From positions 2,170,001-2,234,000 of the forward strand of contig VJWM01000044.1 of assembly GCA_010909165.1 (NCBI GenBank): a stretch of 64,000 bases of DNA, given 5' to 3'. A model generated the notes under the pieces. It made no database searches, had not been told where the DNA came from, and saw nothing but the letters and a program-made list of their open reading frames with translations. Each line of letters starts with the position of its first letter. Positions within the stretch are counted from its first letter, which is position 1. Of this stretch, positions 11,781-21,315 are shown piece after piece. The DNA comes from Anthoceros angustus. Lineage: Eukaryota; Streptophyta; Anthocerotopsida; Anthocerotales; Anthocerotaceae. The position numbers were made by a program, and so were the translations under genes.

Positions 11781-12258
11781 AGACTACCTACACAAGGATG
11801 CCTCCCACCTCGTTCTGTCATCGACAGACACTTTGTGATTACGGAGTGAGGACGAATCCTAAAGATGTAGCATAGATACCAGCATAAATAAGCTGTACAG
11901 CTCAGGACTAAACATCTAATCTCCAGGCTCGTGTTCTAATGCATTAAGACAAAGGAAAGCAAACACCTGCCACTCCGTGAATGGTGTGGCATAAGTCCTG
12001 ACTTCGAGTGCCTTGAGGAGGAAAATTTTGGAAACACGGCAATACGAGTGTACAACTTGTACCGAGAATTTCCCCTTAATGACATATACATAATGGTTTT
12101 AGCAATGGACGGAGAGATACTCTTACACAGACGCAAGCCCCAGCCTTACCACTCATCTGGATGTAACTGTAAGATTGACAACAATGGGCATGGACTTATC
12201 ACAGAACAATCAATACCAGCCAGGGAAGGGGCCTGCATCCGACCAACGAACTCTCAAG
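11781..12258. other. Shared 3' intergenic region of two convergent genes
   Basis: 478 bases between the stop of the fucosyltransferase (plus) and the stop of the RING ligase (minus). It is expected to hold both 3' untranslated regions. No other gene is seen. Confidence 0.6.
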
Positions 12259-13005
12259 CTAGAAAAACAGGAGGCAGAGGATAACAAAGACCCCGAGCAG
12301 CAAGAAAATCCTTGATAAAAAAGCGTCACTGGTCTGTTCAGGCACTACTTGGGGAGCAGCATGCATATGACTTCCAGACAGGCCTGGAGCAGCCCCCAAG
12401 TGAATACCATGCGCTCCACTGAAACCAGTCCCCTGAAACCCGTGGAGCTGCAAGCCAAATAGAGAGGGGAAGAGCCCAAACCCAGCTGACAAAGTAATGT
12501 TCCCAAAGCGGGCACTGGCTGTAGGTATTGCCGGGCCTGCCATGAAGTTAAAACCATGTGGATGAAAGTCATGCTCAGAGGGCCGGACAGTATCCGGCCT
12601 CTGGCCAGCAGGTCGGTGAGGAATGTTCACCCCAGGGACAGCTTTGGTCCTGGGATCGACAGTACCAACCTTCCCGCGTCCATACAGCGGGATGACCTTC
12701 TCCTCCTCCACACCCGCTTTGCAGACGGGACACTCTTGGAGGATGGAGTGCAAGTGGAGCCAGCGATAAAGACACGGCCAGCAGAAGAGATGGCCGCAGA
12801 GGGTCACCACTGGATCTTGCGCCAGCTCCAGGCAGATGTTGCAATCGAAGCTTCCTCCATCGCCGCTGCTGGAGGCCGCTCCAGCTGATTCTCCTCCCAC
12901 GGGCTCCTTCTCCTCGCGCCCTGCAGAACTGGAGGCCGCCACTGCCCCCGGGAACATGGTGCTCACATCCACATACTTCCTTTCCCCGCTCGGCGAAGGA
13001 TCCAT
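12259..13005 (-). CDS. RMA1: RMA-type RING-finger E3 ubiquitin ligase, membrane anchored
   Basis: Tail-anchored ER ubiquitin ligase of the plant RMA / animal RNF5-RNF185 group, which ubiquitinates membrane proteins for degradation or trafficking control. Single exon of 248 aa, similar in length to plant RMA proteins, and intronless as these often are. A Ser/Gly/Ala-rich N terminus precedes a C3HC4 RING with C55, C58, C70, H72, C75, C78, C92 and C95 ('CNICLELAQDPVVTLCGHLF' onwards). It continues with the RMA-typical 'KVIPLYGRG' and a long Gly/Phe/His-rich linker. A C-terminal hydrophobic anchor lies at about 231-248 ('IFLLLGVFVILCLLFF'). The start is an ATG preceded by stops. Symbol is by family resemblance; the exact member is not resolved. 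Confidence 0.9.
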   Translation of the reverse strand: MDPSPSGERKYVDVSTMFPGAVAASSSAGREEKEPVGGESAGAASSSGDGGSFDCNICLELAQDPVVTLCGHLFCWPCLYRWLHLHSILQECPVCKAGVEEEKVIPLYGRGKVGTVDPRTKAVPGVNIPHRPAGQRPDTVRPSEHDFHPHGFNFMAGPAIPTASARFGNITLSAGFGLFPSLFGLQLHGFQGTGFSGAHGIHLGAAPGLSGSHMHAAPQVVPEQTSDAFLSRIFLLLGVFVILCLLFF

Positions 13006-15502
13006 TACCGGTCAAACCTCTTCGTTTCCCTTCCTTTCCCTGCAACGACTGATCACGCACCTCTGCGGTGTGCAGACTCAGATCCTTCACGGAGCGATCT
13101 GATAGGCTGCCTGTTCTCAATCGTTCTCAATCGCTGATCGCCAATGCTTGCATGTTACCCTGGCCGCCCGCAACAAATGTCCGCTTCTGGAAAGCCCCTT
13201 GCCGCCGATCCAGTCACAAGAAATGCCAGGTCCAGCTCAAGCCGGGCACGCCACAATTACTGCCTCACTCGACCTAACTAGCGTGCCGATCATCCGGAAA
13301 CCACCGCCAGTCCCTCCGATTCAGTTAGCGAATGCCGGCAGCGCCGTCGGCAGCGGGGAGACGCAAGTAATTCCTATGCAGCCCGCTCCGTGCTAGCGAG
13401 TCACCCTGCTTGCCCACGCGCTCAGTCCCGCAACCCTTCCTTGCTCTGCAACACAACAGTCCAACAGCGTCGGTGATCCGCCAAGCTTCAGTCTGACCAC
13501 CTGCATCAAGGGCACCTCCAACCACTGAATTTCCCTTTCCCTATTTCCACAAATATTTCGTAAACTGTGCCAGCAATTTCGTGGTAAGGGACAACCCTCA
13601 CCACTTATATAATAATAGGGTGCCAACGATTCGAGGCGAAGTCCGAAAAGACGCGTGGATGGCCATCTACACTACCTAGGTACGGAAAGCAGGGATATTT
13701 CTAGACTTATTATGGTGATATAAGATCTATGATTTAATATATAATTTAATATTTATTAATAAATTGACCAGTATCGCGAAAGCACTCAACTAGGTTTCCA
13801 ACTAGATCCCCTAACTCCAAGACCAACACTTCACTTGAGTTCATATTATATTTGAAAGTATATATTAAAAATATTAGTTGTGTATGTCTAACATTGTCTC
13901 TAAGGACCCCTATGGACCGGCAAATCGCCTGAACTAACACCCGTTCAGTTTCATAGTTCAGTTACACAAACCGTGTACCAACAGACAGTTCAACTCCAAC
14001 TTGGACATTTCACTTTCGAGATTGCATTAAAGTGTTAAACGAACTGTAGATGACAAACCATGATCCCACGAACAGGCCATCGAACTCAATCGGATACAAA
14101 TTACCCCAAGTCATTCGTTTGAGACCAGGGTTCGGTCTTCATTTTTTGGCATTTATTCCATTGTATCCGAGGCCAAATCTCAACTCATTTTTGCTTGCAG
14201 GGTTTTGTGCCCAACATCTCGACAAGTCAGCCAGTTCTCAATTTGTCTAAACATATTGGTGCTGAAGATGGAGAGGCTCATACCTTCAAGACCGATGGAG
14301 CCACTAACTAAGTTGTTGATCATGTTGCTTTTACAAACTTGTATGGTCATATTGCAGATATATATATATATTCGTAAGCTTATGTTTGGCTACCAAAGGC
14401 CATTTGGCTATGTTGTGCTAGGATTTAAACAGAGAAAGATGTCGAATGATGATGATGATGAGGTTCTACGTTCAGGCAAGCATCTCTTCATGTATGTGAA
14501 TCAGTCGCACAACATGGTAGTAGGAAAGTATATCTCCTTGTGCTAAGATTCAGGTTGGTGGGTAAAAAAAAGAAGCAACGCAAGGTTTTGGCGATTTTTG
14601 ATAAGCAAGTATGTAGATTGGGATACTTTAAGATGGAAGAGATTGATGGGAATGAACCTTGCTAGGAGCTCGCAGAGCCCGCATAATGGTAAGAGATTAG
14701 TTCGGTTTGAATTAGTTCGGAGATCGAACTGAACCAGTGCAAAAAACCCAAGGTTCGACAAACTACGAGGTTAAAATGCGTAGTTCTACGGTGTACATGT
14801 TACATTTTGAACACCAGCCCTTTCATCTCGTACAAATTTCTCCTTCGTATGTCAGTGGTGGGCGGGCTCATGGTGGGCGGGCTCCTTATGTCAGCAGACA
14901 GACTGCTGCGTTGGATCCTGTACGGGTATCGGTTCGATTTAGTTCTGTGCTAACGTGGGTTTGAACTGAGTTGAACTAATCAAACGGCCTTTGCGAACTG
15001 CCAATCCGTAGGGGTCCGTTAACTTACATGGGAATTTCCTCTTTCTAGGTGGAAATCCAACACTAGCACTTATTTCTCACTTCTTTTCCAAGGTCCTACG
15101 AAATTATTCTGCGAGATACCACCAAAGTTAATATGATTCTCACTCCGGCTTCATTTTGCACAAAGTTTATGGAAAAATATAAAATATTATGGTTACAAAT
15201 TCAAAATATATTTATCATTTATATTTTATGATATATCTCTTGAAGAACATATATTTATTGATATTTTGGTAGTTCTCCTTGTCAAACAAGTATCTTTACC
15301 GGGTTCAAATAAAGGAAGGAAGATGATAGTACAAATTGTTGCTCGTAATTTATGCTAAGTGGGTGCGCCGGATTTCAGAGAGTTTCTTTGTGCAAGATCA
15401 CTCTTGTTTATGCTCGACTGAACAAGACGACCCTTGTAAGAATTCGTTCTCACATAGTTAGTAGTAGATACATATAGGTAAAAAGATATAGGTGTCTGTA
15501 TA
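13006..15502. other. Intergenic, no gene recognised
   Basis: The first several hundred bases are GC-rich and probably contain the 5' untranslated region and promoter of the RING gene. The remainder is AT-rich with small simple repeats ((AT)n at about 14,361 and (GAT)n at about 14,446-14,461). Short frames on both strands lack support. The last part holds the 3' untranslated region of the BURP gene. Confidence 0.5.
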
Positions 15503-17280
15503 TTACACATGTTTCTGAGATATATACGCAAATTCTCCCGGAGTTGACCAATGACAAGTGCTGTGTTCACCTGGCTTCCCTCCTAAAACTTTGAAAGAAA
15601 TGTGTGTGGACGACCATTGACTTGTATCAGTATGACATACAACTATATTAGTAGCAACAAATCCTGATGGTTTAAAAGGTTGTAATGTAACTTTGAATAA
15701 TTTGGTTTTTGGAATGTAATGACACATTTCCACTCTGTATGGAAATAACAACGCATGACAAATGGCGTATTTGGATTCCACATCATTTAAGAGTTCCACG
15801 CTGGTCACCTTATACTTTTCATCCGTGGGAATCTTGTTGCCTCTTATAAAGGATGAACTACCTAGTGCTGTTAATCCATATTTGCTAGCTGGCATCACAG
15901 AAACAATAAATTCTGCCATTGCTTCCAAAGACGTTATGCATTTTCTAACTTCTCCCAATTGCAATTTTGCATCTCGATTACATATTGAAGGAATCACTCG
16001 CATGTTTTTGGCCATAGGTGAATCATCAAAAATATGTAATTGTTTAATAATGTGAGTTACATTCAACTCCGTGATATTTCCAAATGTGTCAGCAATCACT
16101 CGTGGCAGAAAGGGGATAGAGAGTAAATGTGCCAGCTTTAACGAGAATATTGATTTTGGTGCTGCAATTCTTTTTGAAGCAGTGGTTTGGTTCACAAGAT
16201 CAGTTTCATGAAACCATGATAATTTATCATTTTCTGTCACATGATATTCAGAAATCACATCCCCATAAGTTGTACGAGACCTTTTTTGTTCATCAATTTT
16301 GACCATGTCGTTATAAGCCGATGGGCCATGGTTTTCGTCCTTGATCTTTGATAGGCCATTGTTAAGTGTTTGATCTTGTTTTGTGTTATGCTCTTTTGAT
16401 ATCAACTCCTCGAAGATAAAAACCCTCTCCCCATCACCATCTTTGTATGCTGCCCGTCCTCTTTTTTGCTCATTAATCTGCTGGTTCTTTGATATAAAGT
16501 CACCGTTCTTTGAAATAAAATCATCAAAGTTTAAATCCCTTTGAGGATCATCATCTTTATATGCTGCCCGTCCTCTTTTTTGCTCATTAATCTCCAAACT
16601 ATCATTCTCTTCTGAGATTACATCGCCATAGGCCGATCGAGATCTTTTTTGCTCATTAATCTCCAAACCATCATTTCCTTCTACAAAATATGCCGATCGT
16701 CCCTTCTTCTCTTTATTAATATTAAAGTTTTTATCATTATTGGCTAACGGTTCTTGTTTTTTTTCATTTATTTTTATCAGCGAAGGAATATATGTCAAAA
16801 AGCTTTTATCAATACACAATAGCCTTGCCGATAAACATAACTCAATTGCAATACTTTTATTTGATATTAATTCATCAGTTTGAATGATTCTACTAAACCG
16901 TTTTACATCAAAAGTTGAAAGAGGGGATATGATACGGAACCAACTTTTAGGTGCATATGTGGTAATAAAGGTATTATCCCAAAATTTCAAGACGTCTAGA
17001 TTCTTGCCTTCCACAAGATATGCATCACGTTGAACATTGTGTGGCATGTCCAAAGCTTGTACTTCGCGTCCTTGAGCTCCAATCACACAACACATCTGAA
17101 AGTGAACATGTTATATGATGTCACCAAAAGTGGGTAAGTATTCTATTTTGTTTTAATCACTGAAAAAGAAAGTATATTTGTTGAAAAATGTTGGTTACGT
17201 AGCAATGCATTAATGGAAGTGTGTACTCCGCTACTTACCATAAATATTGGGAAGAGGATGCACCATTTGATACTTGTCAT
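15503..17280 (-). CDS. Secreted BURP-domain protein with Tyr-ending repeats (candidate burpitide precursor-cyclase)
   Basis: Two exons, 17280-17239 (14 codons) and 17095-15503, with a 143-base GT-AG intron, give 544 aa. Joining them makes a clear signal peptide: 'MTSIKWCILFPIFMMCCVIG' followed by 'AQG'. Next is a region like the N-terminal part of PG1-beta BURP proteins ('YLVEGKNLDVLKFWDN', 'WFRIISPLS'). Then six repeats of [GS][RP][SAT][AT]Y lie at residues 146-150, 166-170, 189-193, 227-231, 271-275 and 287-291, mostly preceded by INEQKR. The C terminus is a complete BURP domain with CH pairs at 460, 472, 501 and 528, spaced CH-x10-CH-x27-CH-x25-CH, exactly the family signature. Some BURP proteins are copper-dependent cyclases that crosslink a Tyr or Trp in peptides embedded in the same chain. 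The repeats fit that layout, but PG1-beta-like wall proteins also carry Tyr repeats, so a structural role is the alternative. Confidence 0.88.
16255..16723 (-). repeat. Six-copy Tyr-ending peptide repeat inside the BURP gene
   Basis: In translation order the motifs are GRSAY, SRSAY, GRAAY, GRAAY, GPSAY, SRTTY. The segments in front are EKK, EQKR, EQKR, EQKR, DENH and EQKR; what follows is usually Gly-Asp or Lys-Asp and an acidic stretch. The DNA is also repetitive ('cgtcctcttttttgctcatt' recurs), so repeats arose by duplication, but unit length varies (about 16 to 44 residues) while the pentamer and the basic pair in front are kept. Confidence 0.85.
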
Positions 17281-17956
17281 TACTATGAAGTATAAGTAAA
17301 AAAAAAAAGAAAACCAATCTATGAAGTCACTCTTGTTTGTTCAAAGTGAACAAGTATACTAACAAAAAATATGTCAATAACCAACGGTAAATGTTAGCAA
17401 CTCGAAGAAGAACAGATCAATATGCAAGGATTGAAGTTGCATTTGAGGAGAGTTGTGATTAAATAACATGAAAATATCGTTCAACATACTATTGATACTT
17501 TTATATTAAATAATTATCTTTATACTAATCGCGTGGCTGGGCACTACCACTTAGTAGGAATAATAGCACCTAAAGACAACACAAGATCAAACATTCTCAA
17601 CGATTACAAAACTTGTGTCACTACATTAACAAAATACTTCTTCCACGCATAATGTAACACAACACGTAACCTACAAATTTGAGAAGAATAATTGGTGGAC
17701 TGCACAAAGTATCAAACATTCAAGACATATTCTTTTTAGAGAGATCAGAGTAATAAAACTTCTGAATGTTAATGTACATGATATTAATATAATATAATAT
17801 TTTTAGATATTAGAATCAGTTTTAGATATTTTATGGAAAAAATATTTTTTAAACTAAAATAATTATACTTTAATTATATATACTATTAGACCACATAATG
17901 GAATATAAGTTTAATGTGCCTAAGGTGGTAGGTTTTGTAGGTAGCGTGAAAGAAAA
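17281..17956. other. AT-rich upstream region, no gene seen
   Basis: Strongly AT-rich DNA upstream of the BURP gene, expected to contain its promoter. No coding frame of note on either strand. Confidence 0.5.
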
Positions 17957-18072
17957 TGGGTCCGCTATACGTACATACTTGGTCTGGAAGGTCGTAGCAG
18001 TAGGTTGAAGAAAGTGGGTCCGCTATACGTACAGACTTGGTCCGGAAGGTTGTGGGAGTAGGAGGGTTCGAG
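17957..18072. repeat. 58-bp tandem duplication upstream of ELC copy 1
   Basis: 'tgggtccgctatacgtac' starts at 17,957 and again at 18,015, followed by nearly the same sequence for about 58 bases each. It lies in the likely promoter or 5' leader of the ELC gene. Confidence 0.8.
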
Positions 18073-18543
18073 GCAAGGTGCGAGAGGCAAGAGGCAAACG
18101 CGTCGCGCTGCCCTGACTCTTGCGGGTCTTTCCCCTGCAGGCACGTAAGCTCGCTGCCCGAGAGCCTGGATCTGCCGGGTCACGGCGAGGCGTGGCGACA
18201 GCGTGCAATTCGCAGCGGCCAGCATCGCAATTCGCATCGAGCTGGTGCGGGCGCGGAGCCCATCGGAGAGCCTGTGCCGGCGTGTAGGTCTGGGCAGCTC
18301 GGATGCGGGGCTTGCAGTACCAGCAGCAGCAGCAGCAGTAGCGGTAGGGCAGGATGGGGAGCTGGCGTTGCGCCTAGAGATGGAGCAGGACAGGGCGGCA
18401 TGCAGGCCTGGACAAAGGGCCCGGAGGGCTTGAGCGGGCCACCTGGGAGGCGAGCGGGTTGGGAGGCCGGGGGAGGCAGGGTTGTGGCTGCTGGTGGAGG
18501 AGGAGCAGGAGCAGGAGCAGGAGGAGTTGGTGCTGCTGCCACC

Positions 18544-19829
18544 ATGCCGTCGGCGTCCCCGACCCAGTCGTCTCATGCCTTCATGCAGTTTCTGAATTCG
18601 GTGTTGTCGCAGAGAGGGCCGCAGTCGTTGCCCTACGAGGAGGAGGTGAAGTTGACAATTCGGCAGCATCTTGTGCAGGTGATCCAGGATTTCCCGGGCT
18701 TGCAGGTGAAGACGGCCATGTTCACGCACAATGACGGCCGCAACGTGAATCTGCTGCAAGCGGACGGCACCATTCCCATGTACTACCAGGATGTGAAGTA
18801 CAACATCCCTATCACCATGTGGCTTCTTGAAGCGTATCCCAGGAACCCGCCCTTGGTGTATGTGTCTCCCACCAGGGACATGATCATCAAGCCGCGCCAT
18901 CCGCACGTGGATGCCTCCGGGATGGTGTCGGTGCCGTATCTGAATCAGTGGCTGTACCCGCGCTCCAACCTGGTGGAGCTGGTGCAGAATTTGTCTCTCT
19001 TCTTCGGCCAGGATCCGCCGCTCTACTCCCGGCCCCCGGGGGCCCCTTCCCGCCCTCCTCCCCCGGCCCCGGCCCCCTACCATGGCATGAATCCCATGCT
19101 CGGGGCGGGCCTTATGTAAATTCTTCCTCCTCCTGCCCTCCTCCCTCCCACCCGCCCCTGGGCCACCACGGGAGTGCCTCCCAGATCAGACCCTACCCTC
19201 CCTACACCTCCTCCCTCCAGCAGCAGCAGCAGCAGCAGCATCAACAGCAGCAGCAGCAGCAGCAGGCGGCTCCCCCGCAGGACCCTGGGGAGGTGTTCAA
19301 GAGGAACGCGGTGAGCTCGCTCACGGCCAGGCTGCAGCGGGACGCGGAGGAGCTCATCAAGGAGAGGGAGCGGGAGATGGAAAACCTGTTCAACACGCAG
19401 TCCGTGCTGAACCGCAGGGCGGAGGAGATCGACAAGGGGGTGCGGGAGCTGCAGCAGGAGAAGGAAGGGCTGGAGGCCCAGCTCCAGGTGCTGCTCACCA
19501 ACACGGATGTGCTGGAGTCGTGGCTCAGGCAGAACGACAAGGGGTCGCAGGACATAGACATAGACCATGTGTTCGAGCCTGCCGACGCCCTTTCCAAGCA
19601 GCTGTTGGAGTGCACTGCTGCCGACTTCGCCGTGGAGGACATCTTCTACTCTCTAGACAGGGCTGCCCAGGAGGGTGCCATCCCCGTAGACCAGTACCTG
19701 AAGCATGTCCGGAGCCTGGCTCGTGAGCAATTCTTCCACCGAGCTACTTGTGTCAAGGTGAAGCAAGCGCAGGTATCACAACAAGTTGCGACCATGGCAG
19801 CTCGGGCTAACCCGCACTTTGTCCTGTAG
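18544..19829 (+). CDS. ELC: VPS23/TSG101 homologue ELC, copy 1, with a one-base frameshift
   Basis: ESCRT-I subunit that binds ubiquitinated cargo for sorting into multivesicular bodies. Intronless, like Arabidopsis ELC. ATG 18,544 sits in a good context (ccaccatg). The UEV domain spans about residues 10-165 ('[15 protein letters not shown]', '[16 protein letters not shown]', '[13 protein letters not shown]'), with no catalytic Cys, as in all UEVs. A Pro-rich linker follows; at about 19,105 the frame shifts and reading on meets a TAA at 19,117-19,119. The rest is intact one frame away: poly-Gln (CAG/CAA at 19,218-19,265), coiled coil (about 250-320) and steadiness box to the stop at 19,829. 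The second copy at 53,793 has one extra C at the matching site ('agggccgggcc' versus 'ggggcgggcc'). This is either a true pseudogenising deletion or a sequencing error in a G/C run; with one base restored the length would be 428 aa. Confidence 0.8.
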
Positions 19830-20164
19830 ACCTACCTCCCTCCCTTATGCTTCTGTGTTGCACTTGCCCTTGCCCTTGCCCCAAATTTTACTTGTGTTTG
19901 CTGCTACATGTTTTGACATTCTTTCACAATATTGATTAGGCTAGTTGGTGGGGGGGGCGCCATCCTCTTTGTTTCTCTGTGCTTCACGTCAGGCACATAG
20001 GCACATAGGGGATTGTTTTCACACCAGAAAACGCAGCAGCTCACTGAGTTTTGCAACCAGCATCGCCGATGCTTATAGCAATAAAAGTGGTTGGCGGCCA
20101 CAACACCTGTTGTCCAGGAGAATTAGATGAAGTCCTTCTTTTCCTTCTTCCAGCTTTCTCATCA

Positions 20165-20310
20165 GATGCTGCTCTGTTCATTCCTCCACTGCAATGGAGG
20201 CTCTGTCCATTCCTCCACTGCAACGGAGGCTCTGTTCAGTCCTCCACTGCAAAGGAGGCCCTGTTCATTCCTGCACTGCGAAGGAGGCCTTGTTCATGAC
20301 TCCGCTGCAA
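20165..20310. repeat. 29-bp tandem repeat in the ELC copy 1 3' region
   Basis: 'tcctccactgca' recurs at 20,182, 20,211 and 20,240, then in weaker form, about 29 bases apart, four to five copies. The paralogous 3' region near 55,370 has only one unit, so the array expanded in this copy after the duplication. Confidence 0.8.
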
Positions 20311-20606
20311 TATGCCCTCCCCTCGTTGTCTCTACGTTTCGGTTTCCTACCGTTGTTTTCCAGCAGCCAACTGGCAGGTATTGGTTTTAACCTCCATTAA
20401 ATTTATCTATTATACTGAATCATACATTTTTTTCACTTCAAATATAGAAGTGTACAGGTAATTTCCCTCCTCTCGGAGTTTTCCTTTCAGGCCCTGCGGA
20501 GTAACCCCCTGCAGCACATGGAGTCAGAATGTGGCAAGCAGCAACGTCACATCGATCTCTCCTCATCCGAGGAGAGCCAGATTTCTCCCAGAACAGACCT
20601 TTAATA

Positions 20607-20650
20607 GAGGTGCTCGTAGGTTGTTTGACCAAACAACCTGCGAGCACCTC
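20607..20650. repeat. 44-bp palindrome derived from a PPR gene fragment
   Basis: Arms at 20,607-20,626 and 20,631-20,650 are reverse complements with one mismatch around a 4-base loop. The right arm read on the minus strand matches the PPR sequence at 21,155-21,175, which encodes 'GARRLFDQ'. Confidence 0.85.
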
Positions 20651-20927
20651 AGAGAACCTTTAAACAAGACAAGACATATAGCCTTCAAAAGTATCTCGTA
20701 CAAGATACACTAGCATTATAATGGCTTTGATGTGGCACGATATTAGGCCCCCACATAGCCTATAGTGCTCTGACGATTCGCAAATCACCCTTGTGTTACT
20801 AATTCTCACTTAGCATACATAATAGGACAAAGCTCTCTTCTCGTTCTCCGTCCACCTAGCACTCCACAATGCTCTCGAAGCAATCTAGCCCTTTGTAATG
20901 CTCTCTATACAAGCTAACTCTCCACAA

Positions 20928-21205
20928 TCAGCATACTCTCAGCATGGAGATGGCCAGGAGGCACTCCAACTTTTGTGGCAAATGCAGCAGGGAGGCATGA
21001 AGCCGGATAAGGTATCATTGGTGAGTGCTTTGAAGGCTTGCTCAATCTTAGCAGCCTTAGACCAGGGTACGATTATTCATACATACATCACAGAACGTGG
21101 GCTTGGCTCAAATCATGGGCAACATTCTATATTCCAAGTGTGGAAATACAGAAGGTGCTCGCAGGTTGTTTGACCAATTGTCTCACCGGGATCTTGTGTT
21201 AGGTA
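20928..21205 (+). pseudogene. Pentatricopeptide repeat (PPR) protein fragment
   Basis: Plus-strand text reads 'AYSQHGDGQEALQLLWQM', 'KPDKVSLVSALKACSILAAL' and 'IHTYITERGLGSN'. After a frameshift near 21,113 it continues with 'GNILYSKCGNTEGARRLFDQ'. These are PPR motifs of the P-L-S type seen in organelle RNA-editing factors. Only about two repeats are present, without a start or an E/DYW end, so it is a fragment captured in repetitive DNA. Confidence 0.8.
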
Positions 21206-21315
21206 ATTGTTAGGTAAATCTGCAAGATAATCAGGATACAGGTGCCTAGTAGCCCACGCACCATCAGGGATTGTTTTCCTATGTAATCCCGCCATAGATT
21301 GCGGTTGAGATGATA

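Noticed and set aside
18037-18543. N-terminal extension of ELC copy 1 upstream of 18,544
   Set aside because: The extension begins at a TTG and is low-complexity (Ser, Gly, Ala from CAG/GGA repeats); the ATG at 18,544 has the best context and matches the family start.
17965-19083. 372-residue minus-strand open frame over ELC copy 1, and the 303-residue one over copy 2 (53,865-54,776)
   Set aside because: Antisense of a GC-rich coding region; composition is Arg/Leu/His-rich and mirrors the UEV codons. No promoter or family support.
20127-20400. Small Ser/Phe-rich frames in the ELC 3' region
   Set aside because: They translate the 29-bp repeat; the paralogous region with one unit has no equivalent frame.
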